From positions 1 to 5,446 of the forward strand of contig JAQGOI010000021.1 of assembly GCA_028293685.1 (NCBI GenBank): 5,446 nucleotides of DNA. The letters are read 5' to 3'. Positions 1 through 5,446 of this stretch are shown here, one piece after another. The DNA is from Lysobacteraceae bacterium. GTDB taxonomy: Bacteria > Pseudomonadota > Gammaproteobacteria > Xanthomonadales > Xanthomonadaceae. Each line of letters starts with the position of its first letter. Position 1 is the stretch's first letter. Below the pieces are notes generated by a model that made no database searches, was not told the origin of the DNA, and saw only the letters and a list, made by a program, of their open reading frames with translations. The position numbers and the translations under genes are program-made.

Positions 1-591
1 CGCAACGCGTCCGGACTGGTGAAGATGGTCGCCGTGGCTGTCGGCGCCTTCGTGTTCACCTTCTCCATGGTCCCGCTGTACCGCATCGCCTGCGAGAAAG
101 TCTTTGGCGTGCGCCTGGAAAAGGGCGCAGCAACGGCTGGCGACAAGGCCAGCACCAACAACGCGCGTTGGGTGACGGTGCAGTTCGACGGTGGCGTCAA
201 CTCCAAGCTGCCCTGGGCCTTCCATCCCGAACAGCTCACGCTGCGCGTGCATCCCGGGCGCCAGTACGAAGCGCGCTATTTCGCGCAGAACAGCAGCGAC
301 CACGACATCGTCGGCAACGCGGTGCCGTCGATCGCGCCGTCGCGTGCGTCGGGTTACTTCAGCAAGACCGAATGCTTCTGCTTCACCGCGCAGACGCTCG
401 GTGCGGGTGAATCGCGCGACATGCCGGTGCGCTTCATCGTCGATCCGGACCTGCCGACGGACGTCAACACGATCACGTTGTCCTACACCTTCTACAAGAA
501 CGACCTGCTCACCGCGCGCCTGCCGGCCAATGCCGCACGCACGGCGCAGGCGTCTGCCGGCATGTCGGCGACACCCCGCTCCGCACCCTGA
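1..591 (+). CDS. ctaG: Cytochrome c oxidase assembly protein Cox11/CtaG (5' end missing)
   Basis: Cox11 is a membrane-anchored copper chaperone that delivers Cu(I) to the CuB site of oxidase subunit I on the periplasmic side. The frame is open from base 1, giving 196 visible residues. A GTG at 19 is in frame but falls right at the start of the membrane anchor, so the true start is probably upstream of the window. Visible residues 9-27 form the single transmembrane segment, ending in the family motif VPLYRIAC, whose Cys31 is one of the conserved copper-site cysteines. The periplasmic beta-domain follows, with the hallmark TECFCF motif (Cys125 and Cys127), then VDPDLPTDV and [10 protein letters not shown] near the C-terminus. 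All three expected cysteines are present. The tail after YTFYKND is about 27 residues, rich in Ala and low in complexity. The stop lies 26 bp before coxC, consistent with one operon. The family assignment is very secure. Confidence 0.95.
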   Translation, partial: RNASGLVKMVAVAVGAFVFTFSMVPLYRIACEKVFGVRLEKGAATAGDKASTNNARWVTVQFDGGVNSKLPWAFHPEQLTLRVHPGRQYEARYFAQNSSDHDIVGNAVPSIAPSRASGYFSKTECFCFTAQTLGAGESRDMPVRFIVDPDLPTDVNTITLSYTFYKNDLLTARLPANAARTAQASAGMSATPRSAP

Positions 592-617
592 TCCGCTACG
601 CAACTGGAATTCCCGCC

Positions 618-1511
618 ATGTCCCAAGCGCACAGCCCTGCTGTCCACGCCCACGATCCGAACGCGTACTACATTCCACACGGCAGCCGTTGGCCGGTGGT
701 GGCGTCGGTCGCGCTGTTCGCCACCATGGTCGGCCTGGCCAGCTGGATCAACGAAGCCAGCTGGGGACGGCCGCTGTTCCTGCTCGGCCTGGTGACGCTC
801 GCCGGCATCCTGTTCAAGTGGTTTGCCGATGTCATCGGCGAGTCGCTGCGCGGCGTCTACAACAAACAGGTCGACACGTCGTTCCGCATGGGCATGGTGT
901 GGTTCATCTTCTCGGAGGTGATGTTTTTCGCGGCATTTTTCGGCGCGTTGTTCTACGCGCGCCAGTACGCGATGCCGTGGCTCAACGGCCTCGGCGATCG
1001 GGTCGCGACCAACAGCATCCTGTGGCCGGGGTTCTCCGCCGGCTGGCCGAGCAACGGACCTGCATCGGTCGGCGGGCACTTCGAGATCGTGCCGGCATGG
1101 GGACTGCCGCTGCTCAACACGCTGATCCTGCTGTCGTCCGGTGTCACCGTCACCATCGCGCACCACGCACTCAAGGGCGGTCGCCGCAAGCAGCTGCTGG
1201 TGTTCCTCGGCCTGACCATCCTGCTCGGCGCGTCGTTCCTGTTTTTCCAGGCGACGGAATACCTGGAAGCGTACCGCGAGCTCAACCTGACATTGGGCTC
1301 GGGCATCTACGGCTCGACGTTCTTCATGCTCACCGGCTTCCACGGCGCGCACGTGACGCTGGGCACGATCATGCTGACAGTGATCTGGCTGCGTTGCCTC
1401 AAGGGGCATTTCACCCGCGACGATCACTTCGCGTTCGAAGCCGTGGCCTGGTACTGGCACTTCGTCGACGTGGTCTGGCTGGGTCTGTTCCTGTTCGTCT
1501 ACGTGCTCTGA
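618..1511 (+). CDS. coxC: Cytochrome c oxidase subunit III (aa3 type)
   Basis: This is the third core subunit of the aa3 oxidase, an integral inner-membrane protein thought to stabilise the catalytic core and its proton uptake. The 297-residue length is typical for proteobacterial forms with seven helices. Family signatures run in order: FSEVMFFAAFFGALFYAR (residues 98-115, with the conserved acidic Glu100 in a membrane helix), ATEYLEAY (212-219), TGFHGAHVTLGT (239-250) and the C-terminal AFEAVAWYWHFVDVVW (272-287). The loop at about 116-160 between helices is longer than in mitochondrial forms, as is usual in bacteria. ATG 618 is chosen because the N-terminus then reads as a normal soluble leader before the first helix; GGA at 606-608, 9 nt upstream, is a modest ribosome-binding site. 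It follows cox11 closely and ends 41 nt before a terminator hairpin, so it is probably the last gene of the upstream cox operon. Confidence 0.97.
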   Translation: MSQAHSPAVHAHDPNAYYIPHGSRWPVVASVALFATMVGLASWINEASWGRPLFLLGLVTLAGILFKWFADVIGESLRGVYNKQVDTSFRMGMVWFIFSEVMFFAAFFGALFYARQYAMPWLNGLGDRVATNSILWPGFSAGWPSNGPASVGGHFEIVPAWGLPLLNTLILLSSGVTVTIAHHALKGGRRKQLLVFLGLTILLGASFLFFQATEYLEAYRELNLTLGSGIYGSTFFMLTGFHGAHVTLGTIMLTVIWLRCLKGHFTRDDHFAFEAVAWYWHFVDVVWLGLFLFVYVL

Positions 1512-1514
1512 GAG

Positions 1515-1538
1515 CCGGGATTCGAGATCCGGGATTCG
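1515..1538. repeat. Direct repeat of CCGGGATTCG, left arm of an inverted repeat pair
   Basis: CCGGGATTCG occurs at 1515-1524 and again, identically, at 1529-1538. The reverse complement CGAATCCCG stands at 1600-1608 on the other side of the terminator, so the two sets form an inverted arrangement around it. Units of this GGGATTC type are, from memory, common between genes in Xanthomonadaceae; that is recalled and was not searched. Confidence 0.6.
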
Positions 1539-1551
1539 TGAGGCAGGAGCA

Positions 1552-1577
1552 AAAAGCGACGGTTTGCCGTCGCTTTT
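1552..1577. terminator. Bidirectional intrinsic terminator between coxC and the DUF2909 gene
   Basis: AAAAGCGACGG at 1552-1562 and CCGTCGCTTTT at 1567-1577 form a perfect 11-bp stem with a TTTG loop. The GC core GCGACGG is flanked by A residues on the left and T residues on the right, giving a T-tract on both strands (four T in plus, five T in minus, from A 1551-1555). It begins 41 nt after the coxC stop and lies about 57 nt beyond the stop of the minus-strand gene, so it can end transcription from both convergent genes. A second small hairpin, GCTTC-AAG-GAAGC at 1580-1592, follows directly. Confidence 0.87.
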
Positions 1578-1599
1578 CTGCTTCAAGGAAGCGCCCTTT

Positions 1600-1621
1600 C
1601 GAATCCCGAATGCCCAATCCC
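1600..1621. repeat. Right arm of the GGGATTC-type inverted repeat
   Basis: CGAATCCCG at 1600-1608 is the exact reverse complement of CGGGATTCG at 1516-1524 and 1530-1538. It is followed by the degenerate units TGCCC and CCCAATCCC (1613-1621), so the minus strand reads as a short run of GGGATTG, GGCATTC and GGGATTC units about 7 bp long. The array ends 13 bp before the stop codon of the minus-strand gene. Confidence 0.55.
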
Positions 1622-1634
1622 AAATCGCGGCCTT

Positions 1635-1853
1635 TCAGCGGCCGATACCGTGCGGCGTGATCCAGCCCATGTAGATGGCCAGCGCAATGAACAGGATCAG
1701 CGCGACCGACAGCGCGATCCGGCGTGTCAGGGCATTCACCGTGCGCTTGGTCGTACCCTTGTCGACCAGCATGTAATACAGGCCTGCACCGAGGTTCCAC
1801 AGGATGAGGATCAGGAACGCGATGATCAGCAGGGTCTTGAGCGAGTCGTTCAT
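1635..1853 (-). CDS. DUF2909 two-helix membrane protein
   Basis: A 72-residue inner-membrane protein of unknown biochemical role, from the DUF2909 (twin transmembrane) family, which is commonly found inside cytochrome oxidase clusters of gammaproteobacteria. Residues 7-30 form the first helix (very hydrophobic, with a WNLGAGLYYM end). A polar loop, DKGTTKRTVNALTRR (31-45), carries the family-like KRTVxALTxRI pattern. Residues 46-65 form the second helix, and the tail ends in GWITPHGIGR. ATG 1853 gives the usual family length; the same frame stays open far upstream across surf1, but that extension is low-complexity and arginine-rich and is a shadow of surf1. It is convergent with coxC and divergent from surf1. 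A role in oxidase assembly or stability is inferred only from its position. The ribosome-binding site is weak (GCGGAT upstream). Confidence 0.88.
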   Translation of the reverse strand: MNDSLKTLLIIAFLILILWNLGAGLYYMLVDKGTTKRTVNALTRRIALSVALILFIALAIYMGWITPHGIGR

Positions 1854-1865
1854 GGCGGCATCCGC

Positions 1866-2678
1866 ATGGCGCCGGCGCGGCGTCCTGGCGCAATTATCGC
1901 AGCCCATGTGCGTGGTCGCGTGACTTCCGGTCACAGCCGTCTGTTGCTGTGGTCGCTGGCGTTGCTGTGCTGCGTCGGCTTCACGTGGCTGGGCTTCTGG
2001 CAGCTGGCGCGCATGCACGAGAAGCAGGCGATGCTTGCAGCGGCGCATGCGGTGCTGGTGCAGCGTGTCGCGCAGCCGTTTGGCGTCGCCGCGGATCCGC
2101 ACCGTGTCGGAGCCTACGATTGGGCCGCTGGCGAAGGCCACTTCCTCGACGCTCCAGCGGTGCTGCTCGACAACCAGGCGAAGGACGGACGCATCGGCGT
2201 GCACGCCTACCGTGCGTTCCAGCCAGCCGACGGCGTGCCGTTGCTCGTCGATCTGGGTTGGCTGCCGATCGGCGGCGATCGCCGCATGCCCGGCATACCG
2301 CGCCCTGCGGGTGCGGTCCGGATTGCGGGATTGCTGACGGCGCCGCCGTCGGCCGGACTGGCGCGTGCCGTGGCGATGCCGCAACTCGATGGCAGTCTGT
2401 TGACCATCACCGTATCGATCCCGTTGCTGCGGCGCGCATTGCGATTGCCAACGCTCGCCCCGCGCGTGCTCAGGCTCGATCCGGGTTTGCCGCTGGGTTA
2501 CGCGCGTAACTTGGAGATCCTGCCGAACACGCTGCCGCCCGAGCGGCATCTTGGCTACGCGGTGCAGTGGTTCGGGCTGGCGCTGACGGTGCTGGTTACC
2601 GCGCTGTTCCTGACATTTCGCAGGCGTCCTGCTCGAAAGCCTGCCGTTCCAAAGCGTGTTACTCCGAGGACGCCATGA
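1866..2678 (+). CDS. surf1: SURF1 family cytochrome oxidase assembly protein
   Basis: SURF1 (Shy1) proteins bind heme a and help insert it into oxidase subunit I at the inner membrane. From ATG 1866 the protein has 270 residues. Transmembrane helix 1 spans about 25-47 and ends in the family motif GFWQLARMHEK (43-53). The periplasmic domain holds VLLDNQAKDG (99-108) and LLVDLGWLP (126-134), the latter equivalent to the usual VNRGWVP. Near the end, HLGYAVQWFGLAL (228-240) opens helix 2 (about 231-252), followed by a basic cytoplasmic tail. The start is uncertain: GTG 1908 (256 residues) and GTG 1920 (252 residues) also fit, none has a clear ribosome-binding site, and codons 1866-1919 have weaker G/C third-position bias (10 of 18) than the next 18 (15 of 18). 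The stop overlaps the next start as ATGA, indicating translational coupling. Family call secure, start not. Confidence 0.93.
   Translation: MAPARRPGAIIAAHVRGRVTSGHSRLLLWSLALLCCVGFTWLGFWQLARMHEKQAMLAAAHAVLVQRVAQPFGVAADPHRVGAYDWAAGEGHFLDAPAVLLDNQAKDGRIGVHAYRAFQPADGVPLLVDLGWLPIGGDRRMPGIPRPAGAVRIAGLLTAPPSAGLARAVAMPQLDGSLLTITVSIPLLRRALRLPTLAPRVLRLDPGLPLGYARNLEILPNTLPPERHLGYAVQWFGLALTVLVTALFLTFRRRPARKPAVPKRVTPRTP
1893..1898 (-). promoter_or_regulatory. Possible -10 element for the DUF2909 gene
   Basis: The AT-rich island CAATTATC at 1891-1898 stands out in a very GC-rich stretch between the divergent genes. On the minus strand it reads GATAAT, one base from the TATAAT consensus, and would give a leader of roughly 30-35 nt before ATG 1853. 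No good -35 element is visible at 16-18 bp spacing. On the plus strand AATTAT (1892-1897) is a poorer match that could serve surf1 only if surf1 starts at GTG 1908 or 1920. Confidence 0.3.
2666..2670 (+). promoter_or_regulatory. Shine-Dalgarno site GAGGA for the SCO-like gene
   Basis: GAGGA lies within the last codons of surf1, 4 nt before ATG 2675. It supports that start over in-frame codons further upstream, which would overlap surf1 extensively. Confidence 0.6.
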
Positions 2679-3256
2679 ACACGTCGACAACGCCACCCGT
2701 CCGTCGCAATCGCACGATGTTGCTGGCGATCGTCGGCATTTTCCTTGGCACATTGTTGCTGGCCGGCGCACTGCGATTCTCCGGCTGGCACCCGGCCGCG
2801 ACCCAGGCCCACGGCGAACTGCTGCAGCCACCCGGCGACCTGCGCACGCTGACGCCGCTGCAGGCCGATGGCCGCGCGTATCACTGGAATCCGACGCAGC
2901 GCACGTGGCGGATCGCGCTGGCGCCGGCCGCGGATTGCGCCGAGGCCTGCGTCAAGCTCGCGCGCCAGCTCAGCACGGTGTGGCAGTTGATGGGTCAGGA
3001 ATCCGATCGCGTACAGGTGCTCTGGATCGGTCAGCCACCCGCTGGCGGCGCCGGCTTCGGGGCGCTGCACGTCATCCAGCCCACCGCAGCGCTGCTTGCC
3101 GGATTGCCGCGCCATGGTCCGGCACCTGGCGAAGATCCGCGTGGCGTGCCGGTCTTCATCGTCGACCCCAATGGCTTTGTCATCCTGCGCTACGCTCCCG
3201 GTTCCGATCCGGTCGGGTTGCGCGCGGATCTGGCCAAGCTGCTGAAGTTGATGTGA
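2675..3256 (+). CDS. Membrane-anchored SCO/thioredoxin-like protein of the cox cluster
   Basis: A 193-residue protein in the position occupied, in gammaproteobacterial cox clusters, by a conserved gene usually annotated as hypothetical or SCO-like. A short basic N-terminus (RRNR, 10-13) precedes one membrane anchor (14-33), which places the rest in the periplasm. HGELLQPP (46-53) resembles the start of the family domain. WRIALAPAADCAEACVKLA (78-96) carries a CxxxC pair (Cys88, Cys92) after a strand, as in SCO1/SenC copper chaperones. The C-terminal VPVFIVDPNGFVILRY (158-173) and the closing helix LRADLAKLLKLM also match the SCO/thioredoxin fold. The distal SCO histidine is not seen in its usual place just before the VDPxG strand, where PRGVP stands; the nearby His147 is about 17 residues before Asp164. 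Copper binding or thiol reduction for oxidase assembly is inference. The ATG overlaps the surf1 stop, and ctaA starts 1 bp after this stop. Confidence 0.85.
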   Translation: MNTSTTPPVRRNRTMLLAIVGIFLGTLLLAGALRFSGWHPAATQAHGELLQPPGDLRTLTPLQADGRAYHWNPTQRTWRIALAPAADCAEACVKLARQLSTVWQLMGQESDRVQVLWIGQPPAGGAGFGALHVIQPTAALLAGLPRHGPAPGEDPRGVPVFIVDPNGFVILRYAPGSDPVGLRADLAKLLKLM

Positions 3257-3257
3257 G

Positions 3258-4448
3258 ATGAATTCCACCCTTCGCGATCCGCCATCGACCACGCGACCGT
3301 TCCCGCGCCCGCTCGTCTACCGTCATTTCCATCGGCTGGCGTGGCTGGCGTGCGCGCTGGCGTTCGGCGTGATCGTGTTCGGCGCGTTCGTGCGCCTGTC
3401 GAATGCGGGGCTGAGCTGCCCCGACTGGCCGACCTGTTACGGCCGCGCGGCATGGCCGACGAGCAACCTCGTCGACCACGTGGCGACCGCCATCCGTCCG
3501 GTGGAAGTGCACAAGGCGTGGCGCGAACAGCTGCATCGCATGCTGGCCGGATCGCTCGGGGTGCTGGTGCTGACGCTGGCACTGCTGTCGGCGCGGCGGC
3601 GAGGGTTTGGCATGGCGCAGATCGTGCTGGCTGCGATCGCGATCGCGGTGTCGGTGACGTTGTACATGCGCGGCGCGTATCCGCCGGCCGCAGTCCTGGC
3701 GGCGATTGGCGAAGGTGTGCTGTTGTTCGCAGCGGTGCGCTGGTCGAACGAGGATTTCGCACGCGTGAGCGCCCTGACCCTGGCGATGGTCATTTTCCAG
3801 GCGTTGCTCGGGATGTGGACAGTCACCTGGCTGCTCAAGCCGATCGTGGTGATGGGTCATCTGCTCGGCGGACTGTTGACCTTCGCGTTGCTGACCTGGA
3901 CCGCGTGGCGCGCGACGGACCTGCCGCTGCAACTGCCCGACGCACGCATCTGGCGACGGTTGTTGATCCTCGCTCTGACGCTGCTCGGAATACAGATCGC
4001 ACTCGGCGGCTGGACCAGTTCGAACTATGCGGCGCTCGCCTGCGGCACTGATTTTCCGAGGTGTGTCGGACAGTGGTGGCCGCCGCACGATTTCCGCGAG
4101 GGCTTCGTGTTGTGGCGCGACGCCTTCATCGGCAACGGCGGCGTCGACTACGAAGGCGGCGTGCTCACCGGCGGGGCGCGCATTGCCATCCAGTTGGCGC
4201 ACCGGATGATGGCGCTGGTGGTCTTCGTCTATCTGTCCTGGCTGTCCTTGCGCCTGTGGCGCACGCCCGGCGTGCGTGGTGCCGGCGCGACCCTGGCCGC
4301 GCTGGTGATCGCGCAGGTGTGCCTCGGCATCGCCAACGTCAAGCTCGCACTGCCGCTGCCGATCGCGGTGTTGCATAACGCCGGCGCGGCCTTGTTGTTG
4401 TTCGTGCTGGTCGGACTGGCGGCACGCATCCGTTCGCCCGAGGCGTGA
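3258..4448 (+). CDS. ctaA: Heme A synthase CtaA (COX15 family)
   Basis: CtaA oxidises the C8 methyl of heme o to a formyl group, making heme a for the oxidase, in the inner membrane. The 396-residue protein has the family signatures in order: [19 protein letters not shown] (42-60, with the Cys54/Cys60 pair), REQLHRM (89-95, with Glu90 and His93 matching the catalytic ExxH of helix 2), GHLLGG (200-205, His201), SSNYAALAC and [11 protein letters not shown] (Cys262/Cys269 pair), LAHRM (313-317, His315) and LHNAG (372-376, His373). All four heme-ligand-type histidines are therefore present. Between the first and second pair of helices there is an extra segment (about 112-165) with two added hydrophobic stretches, making the protein longer than the usual 340-360 residues. 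ATG 3258 lies 1 bp after the previous stop with only a weak ribosome-binding site, suggesting coupled translation. It overlaps ctaB by 4 bp. Confidence 0.96.
   Translation: MNSTLRDPPSTTRPFPRPLVYRHFHRLAWLACALAFGVIVFGAFVRLSNAGLSCPDWPTCYGRAAWPTSNLVDHVATAIRPVEVHKAWREQLHRMLAGSLGVLVLTLALLSARRRGFGMAQIVLAAIAIAVSVTLYMRGAYPPAAVLAAIGEGVLLFAAVRWSNEDFARVSALTLAMVIFQALLGMWTVTWLLKPIVVMGHLLGGLLTFALLTWTAWRATDLPLQLPDARIWRRLLILALTLLGIQIALGGWTSSNYAALACGTDFPRCVGQWWPPHDFREGFVLWRDAFIGNGGVDYEGGVLTGGARIAIQLAHRMMALVVFVYLSWLSLRLWRTPGVRGAGATLAALVIAQVCLGIANVKLALPLPIAVLHNAGAALLLFVLVGLAARIRSPEA
4440..4443 (+). promoter_or_regulatory. Shine-Dalgarno-like GAGG before ctaB
   Basis: GAGG sits 1 nt before GTG 4445, 10 nt before GTG 4454 and 16 nt before ATG 4460. 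Its spacing fits GTG 4454 best, so the first three residues assigned to CtaB may not be translated. Coupling through the GTGA overlap with ctaA would instead favour 4445. Confidence 0.35.
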
Positions 4449-5383
4449 GCGCAGTGTCGATGACCACGTCCGTGATCCGCCAATACTGGAGCCTGACCAA
4501 GCCGCGCGTGGTCGCGTTGATCGTGTTCACCGCGGTGATCGGCATGTTCCTGGCGGTGCCCGGACTGCCGCCGCTGCGCGCCGCCGTGCTGGGCACCATC
4601 GGCATCTGGTTGGCGGCATCGAGCGCGGCCGCGTTCAACCAGCTGCTCGACAGCCGTATCGATGCACAGATGGCACGCACGTCGTGGCGCCCGCTGGTGT
4701 CGGGGACGCTGACGCCGCGACAGGCGTTGCTGTTTGCGCTCGCGCTCGCGGTGTTGTCGATGGTCGTACTGGTGCTGTGGGTCAATCCGATGACCGCGGC
4801 GCTGACGTTCGCCTCGCTCATCGGCTACGCCGTCATCTACACCGTGTACCTGAAACGGGCGACGCCGCAGAACATCGTCATCGGTGGCTTGGCCGGTGCG
4901 GCGCCGCCGCTGCTGGGATGGGCGGCCGTGACCGGCATGAGCGGCGCATCGGACTGGGCCTACGCGCTGTTGCTGGTGCTGATCATTTTCGTGTGGACGC
5001 CGCCGCATTTCTGGGCGCTGGCGATCTTCCGCCGCGACGATTACGCGCGCGCAAAGGTTCCGATGCTCCCGGTCACGCACGGCGTGCAGTACACGCGCTG
5101 GCAGATCCTGTTCTACACCGTGCTGCTGGTCGTGGTGACCGTGTTGCCGCGCCTGGTGGGCATGAGCGGCAACTTCTATCTGGGCGGCGCGCTGGTGCTG
5201 GGCGCGGTGTTCATCTGGCACGCGTGGAAGCTGATCGATCCGCCCGACGAGTTGTACGCCATGCGCGTTTTCAGGTACTCGATCGTGTACCTGATGGCGT
5301 TGTTCGGATTCCTGCTGATCGACCACTGGCTGTTGCCGTGGCTGCAGCCGGTTGCGGGGATGGCGCTGCAACCGGCTGCGTGA
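4445..5383 (+). CDS. ctaB: Protoheme IX farnesyltransferase CtaB (heme O synthase, COX10/CyoE family)
   Basis: CtaB transfers a farnesyl group from farnesyl diphosphate to heme b, producing heme o, the substrate of CtaA; it is a polytopic UbiA-superfamily prenyltransferase of the inner membrane. The 312-residue length is normal. Visible signatures: LTKPRVV (18-24); the first aspartate-rich motif NQLLDSRID (65-73; Asn65, Asp69, Asp73) followed by MARTSWRPL (76-84), which bind the prenyl diphosphate through magnesium; [20 protein letters not shown] (135-154); [18 protein letters not shown] (183-200); and VPMLPVTHG (205-213). About nine hydrophobic helices are expected. The GTG at 4445 overlaps the ctaA stop (GTGA); GTG 4454 and ATG 4460 are alternative starts differing by only three to five residues. 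The C-terminal codons hold a perfect inverted repeat. This is the last gene of the plus-strand run. Confidence 0.97.
   Translation: MSAVSMTTSVIRQYWSLTKPRVVALIVFTAVIGMFLAVPGLPPLRAAVLGTIGIWLAASSAAAFNQLLDSRIDAQMARTSWRPLVSGTLTPRQALLFALALAVLSMVVLVLWVNPMTAALTFASLIGYAVIYTVYLKRATPQNIVIGGLAGAAPPLLGWAAVTGMSGASDWAYALLLVLIIFVWTPPHFWALAIFRRDDYARAKVPMLPVTHGVQYTRWQILFYTVLLVVVTVLPRLVGMSGNFYLGGALVLGAVFIWHAWKLIDPPDELYAMRVFRYSIVYLMALFGFLLIDHWLLPWLQPVAGMALQPAA
5344..5379. repeat. Perfect 12-bp inverted repeat at the 3' end of ctaB
   Basis: GCAGCCGGTTGC at 5344-5355 and GCAACCGGCTGC at 5368-5379 are exact reverse complements with a 12-nt spacer, so the transcript can form a strong GC-rich hairpin ending 1 nt before the ctaB stop codon. 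There is no T-tract on either side, so it does not look like a classical intrinsic terminator; it may slow the polymerase or protect the 3' end between two convergent genes. At protein level it encodes the repeated LQP of [11 protein letters not shown]. Confidence 0.65.
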
Positions 5384-5395
5384 TTCCTGCCATCT

Positions 5396-5446
5396 TCAGC
5401 GTTTGACCAACTCCACGCGACGGTTTTTCGCCCGTCCGGTTTCGTC
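5396..5446 (-). CDS. OmpA-family C-terminal fragment (continues beyond the window)
   Basis: Only the last 16 codons and the TGA stop (5398-5396) are in the window. They read DETGRAKNRRVELVKR, which matches the end of the OmpA/MotB peptidoglycan-binding domain, where an (E)xGRAxNRRVEL pattern is characteristic; the arginine of NRRV is part of the conserved C-terminal signature. Such proteins anchor the outer membrane to peptidoglycan, but which OmpA-type protein this is (porin-like, Pal-like or other lipoprotein) cannot be told from the fragment. It is convergent with ctaB, with 12 bp between the two stop codons, and is probably unrelated to oxidase assembly. Confidence 0.78.
   Translation of the reverse strand, partial: DETGRAKNRRVELVKR

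Noticed and set aside
492..1586. 364-codon open frame on the minus strand opposite coxC
   Set aside because: The product is hydrophilic, rich in Arg, Glu and Gln and without recognisable motifs; it is a shadow of coxC and runs through the terminator hairpin.
191..1660. 489-codon open frame on the plus strand across cox11 and coxC
   Set aside because: Its translation is arginine- and alanine-rich low-complexity sequence with no domain, and it is out of frame with two unmistakable oxidase genes. Long shadow frames are expected at this G+C content.
1854..2831. Long upstream extension of the DUF2909 reading frame on the minus strand
   Set aside because: The added residues are Arg/Gln-rich shadow sequence opposite surf1; the 72-residue form from ATG 1853 matches the family length.
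3632..3650. Palindromic run of GCGATCGCGATCGC in ctaA
   Set aside because: It encodes alternating Ala-Ile in a membrane helix; codon preference alone explains the palindrome, and no other copies stand out in the window.
3180..4376. 398-codon open frame on the minus strand opposite ctaA
   Set aside because: Composition is His, Arg and Gln rich with no domain, and it lies over a fully recognisable ctaA.
4229..5371. 380-codon open frame on the minus strand opposite ctaB
   Set aside because: Same shadow composition; all conserved motifs are in the plus-strand CtaB frame.
1..5446. Search for mobile elements, phage, CRISPR, defence or biosynthetic genes
   Set aside because: No transposase, integrase, spaced repeat array, tRNA or atypical composition was seen; the window is a conserved respiratory assembly block.

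Overview
The window is a conserved housekeeping block for building an aa3-type cytochrome c oxidase (respiratory complex IV) in a GC-rich gammaproteobacterium. The organism is most likely in the Xanthomonadales (Lysobacterales: the Xanthomonas, Stenotrophomonas, Lysobacter and Luteimonas group). Four things point there: the gene order, high G+C with strong G/C preference at third codon positions, an enlarged CtaA with an extra membrane hairpin, and GGGATTC-type intergenic repeats. The lineage is inferred from recalled family features, not from a database search.

Layout. (1) 1-591, plus strand: 3' part of cox11/ctaG, the periplasmic copper chaperone for the CuB site; its 5' end lies outside the window. 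(2) 618-1511, plus: coxC/ctaE, oxidase subunit III. (3) 1512-1634: a convergent gap with a strong, probably bidirectional intrinsic terminator flanked by inverted GGGATTC-type repeats. (4) 1635-1853, minus: a 72-residue two-helix DUF2909 protein. (5) 1866-4448 and on to 5383, plus: a tightly packed run of surf1, a SCO-like membrane-anchored CxxxC protein, ctaA (heme A synthase) and ctaB (heme O synthase). Stop and start codons in this run overlap by 4 bp or lie 1 bp apart. (6) 5396-5446, minus: the last 16 codons of an OmpA-family protein, convergent with ctaB.

How the genes fit together. CtaB farnesylates heme b to heme o, and CtaA oxidises heme o to heme a. SURF1 helps place heme a in subunit I, Cox11 delivers copper to CuB in subunit I, and subunit III completes the core. 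The SCO-like protein may act on copper or thiols, but this is unproven and the usual SCO histidine is not at its expected place. The genes for subunits I and II (coxA, coxB) would be expected just upstream of the window.

I found no mobile element, CRISPR array, tRNA, rRNA or clearly new system. The points worth checking are the SCO-like protein with its incomplete metal site, the reversed DUF2909 gene inside the cluster, the repeat-flanked terminator, the CtaA insertion, and a perfect 12-bp inverted repeat in the last codons of ctaB.
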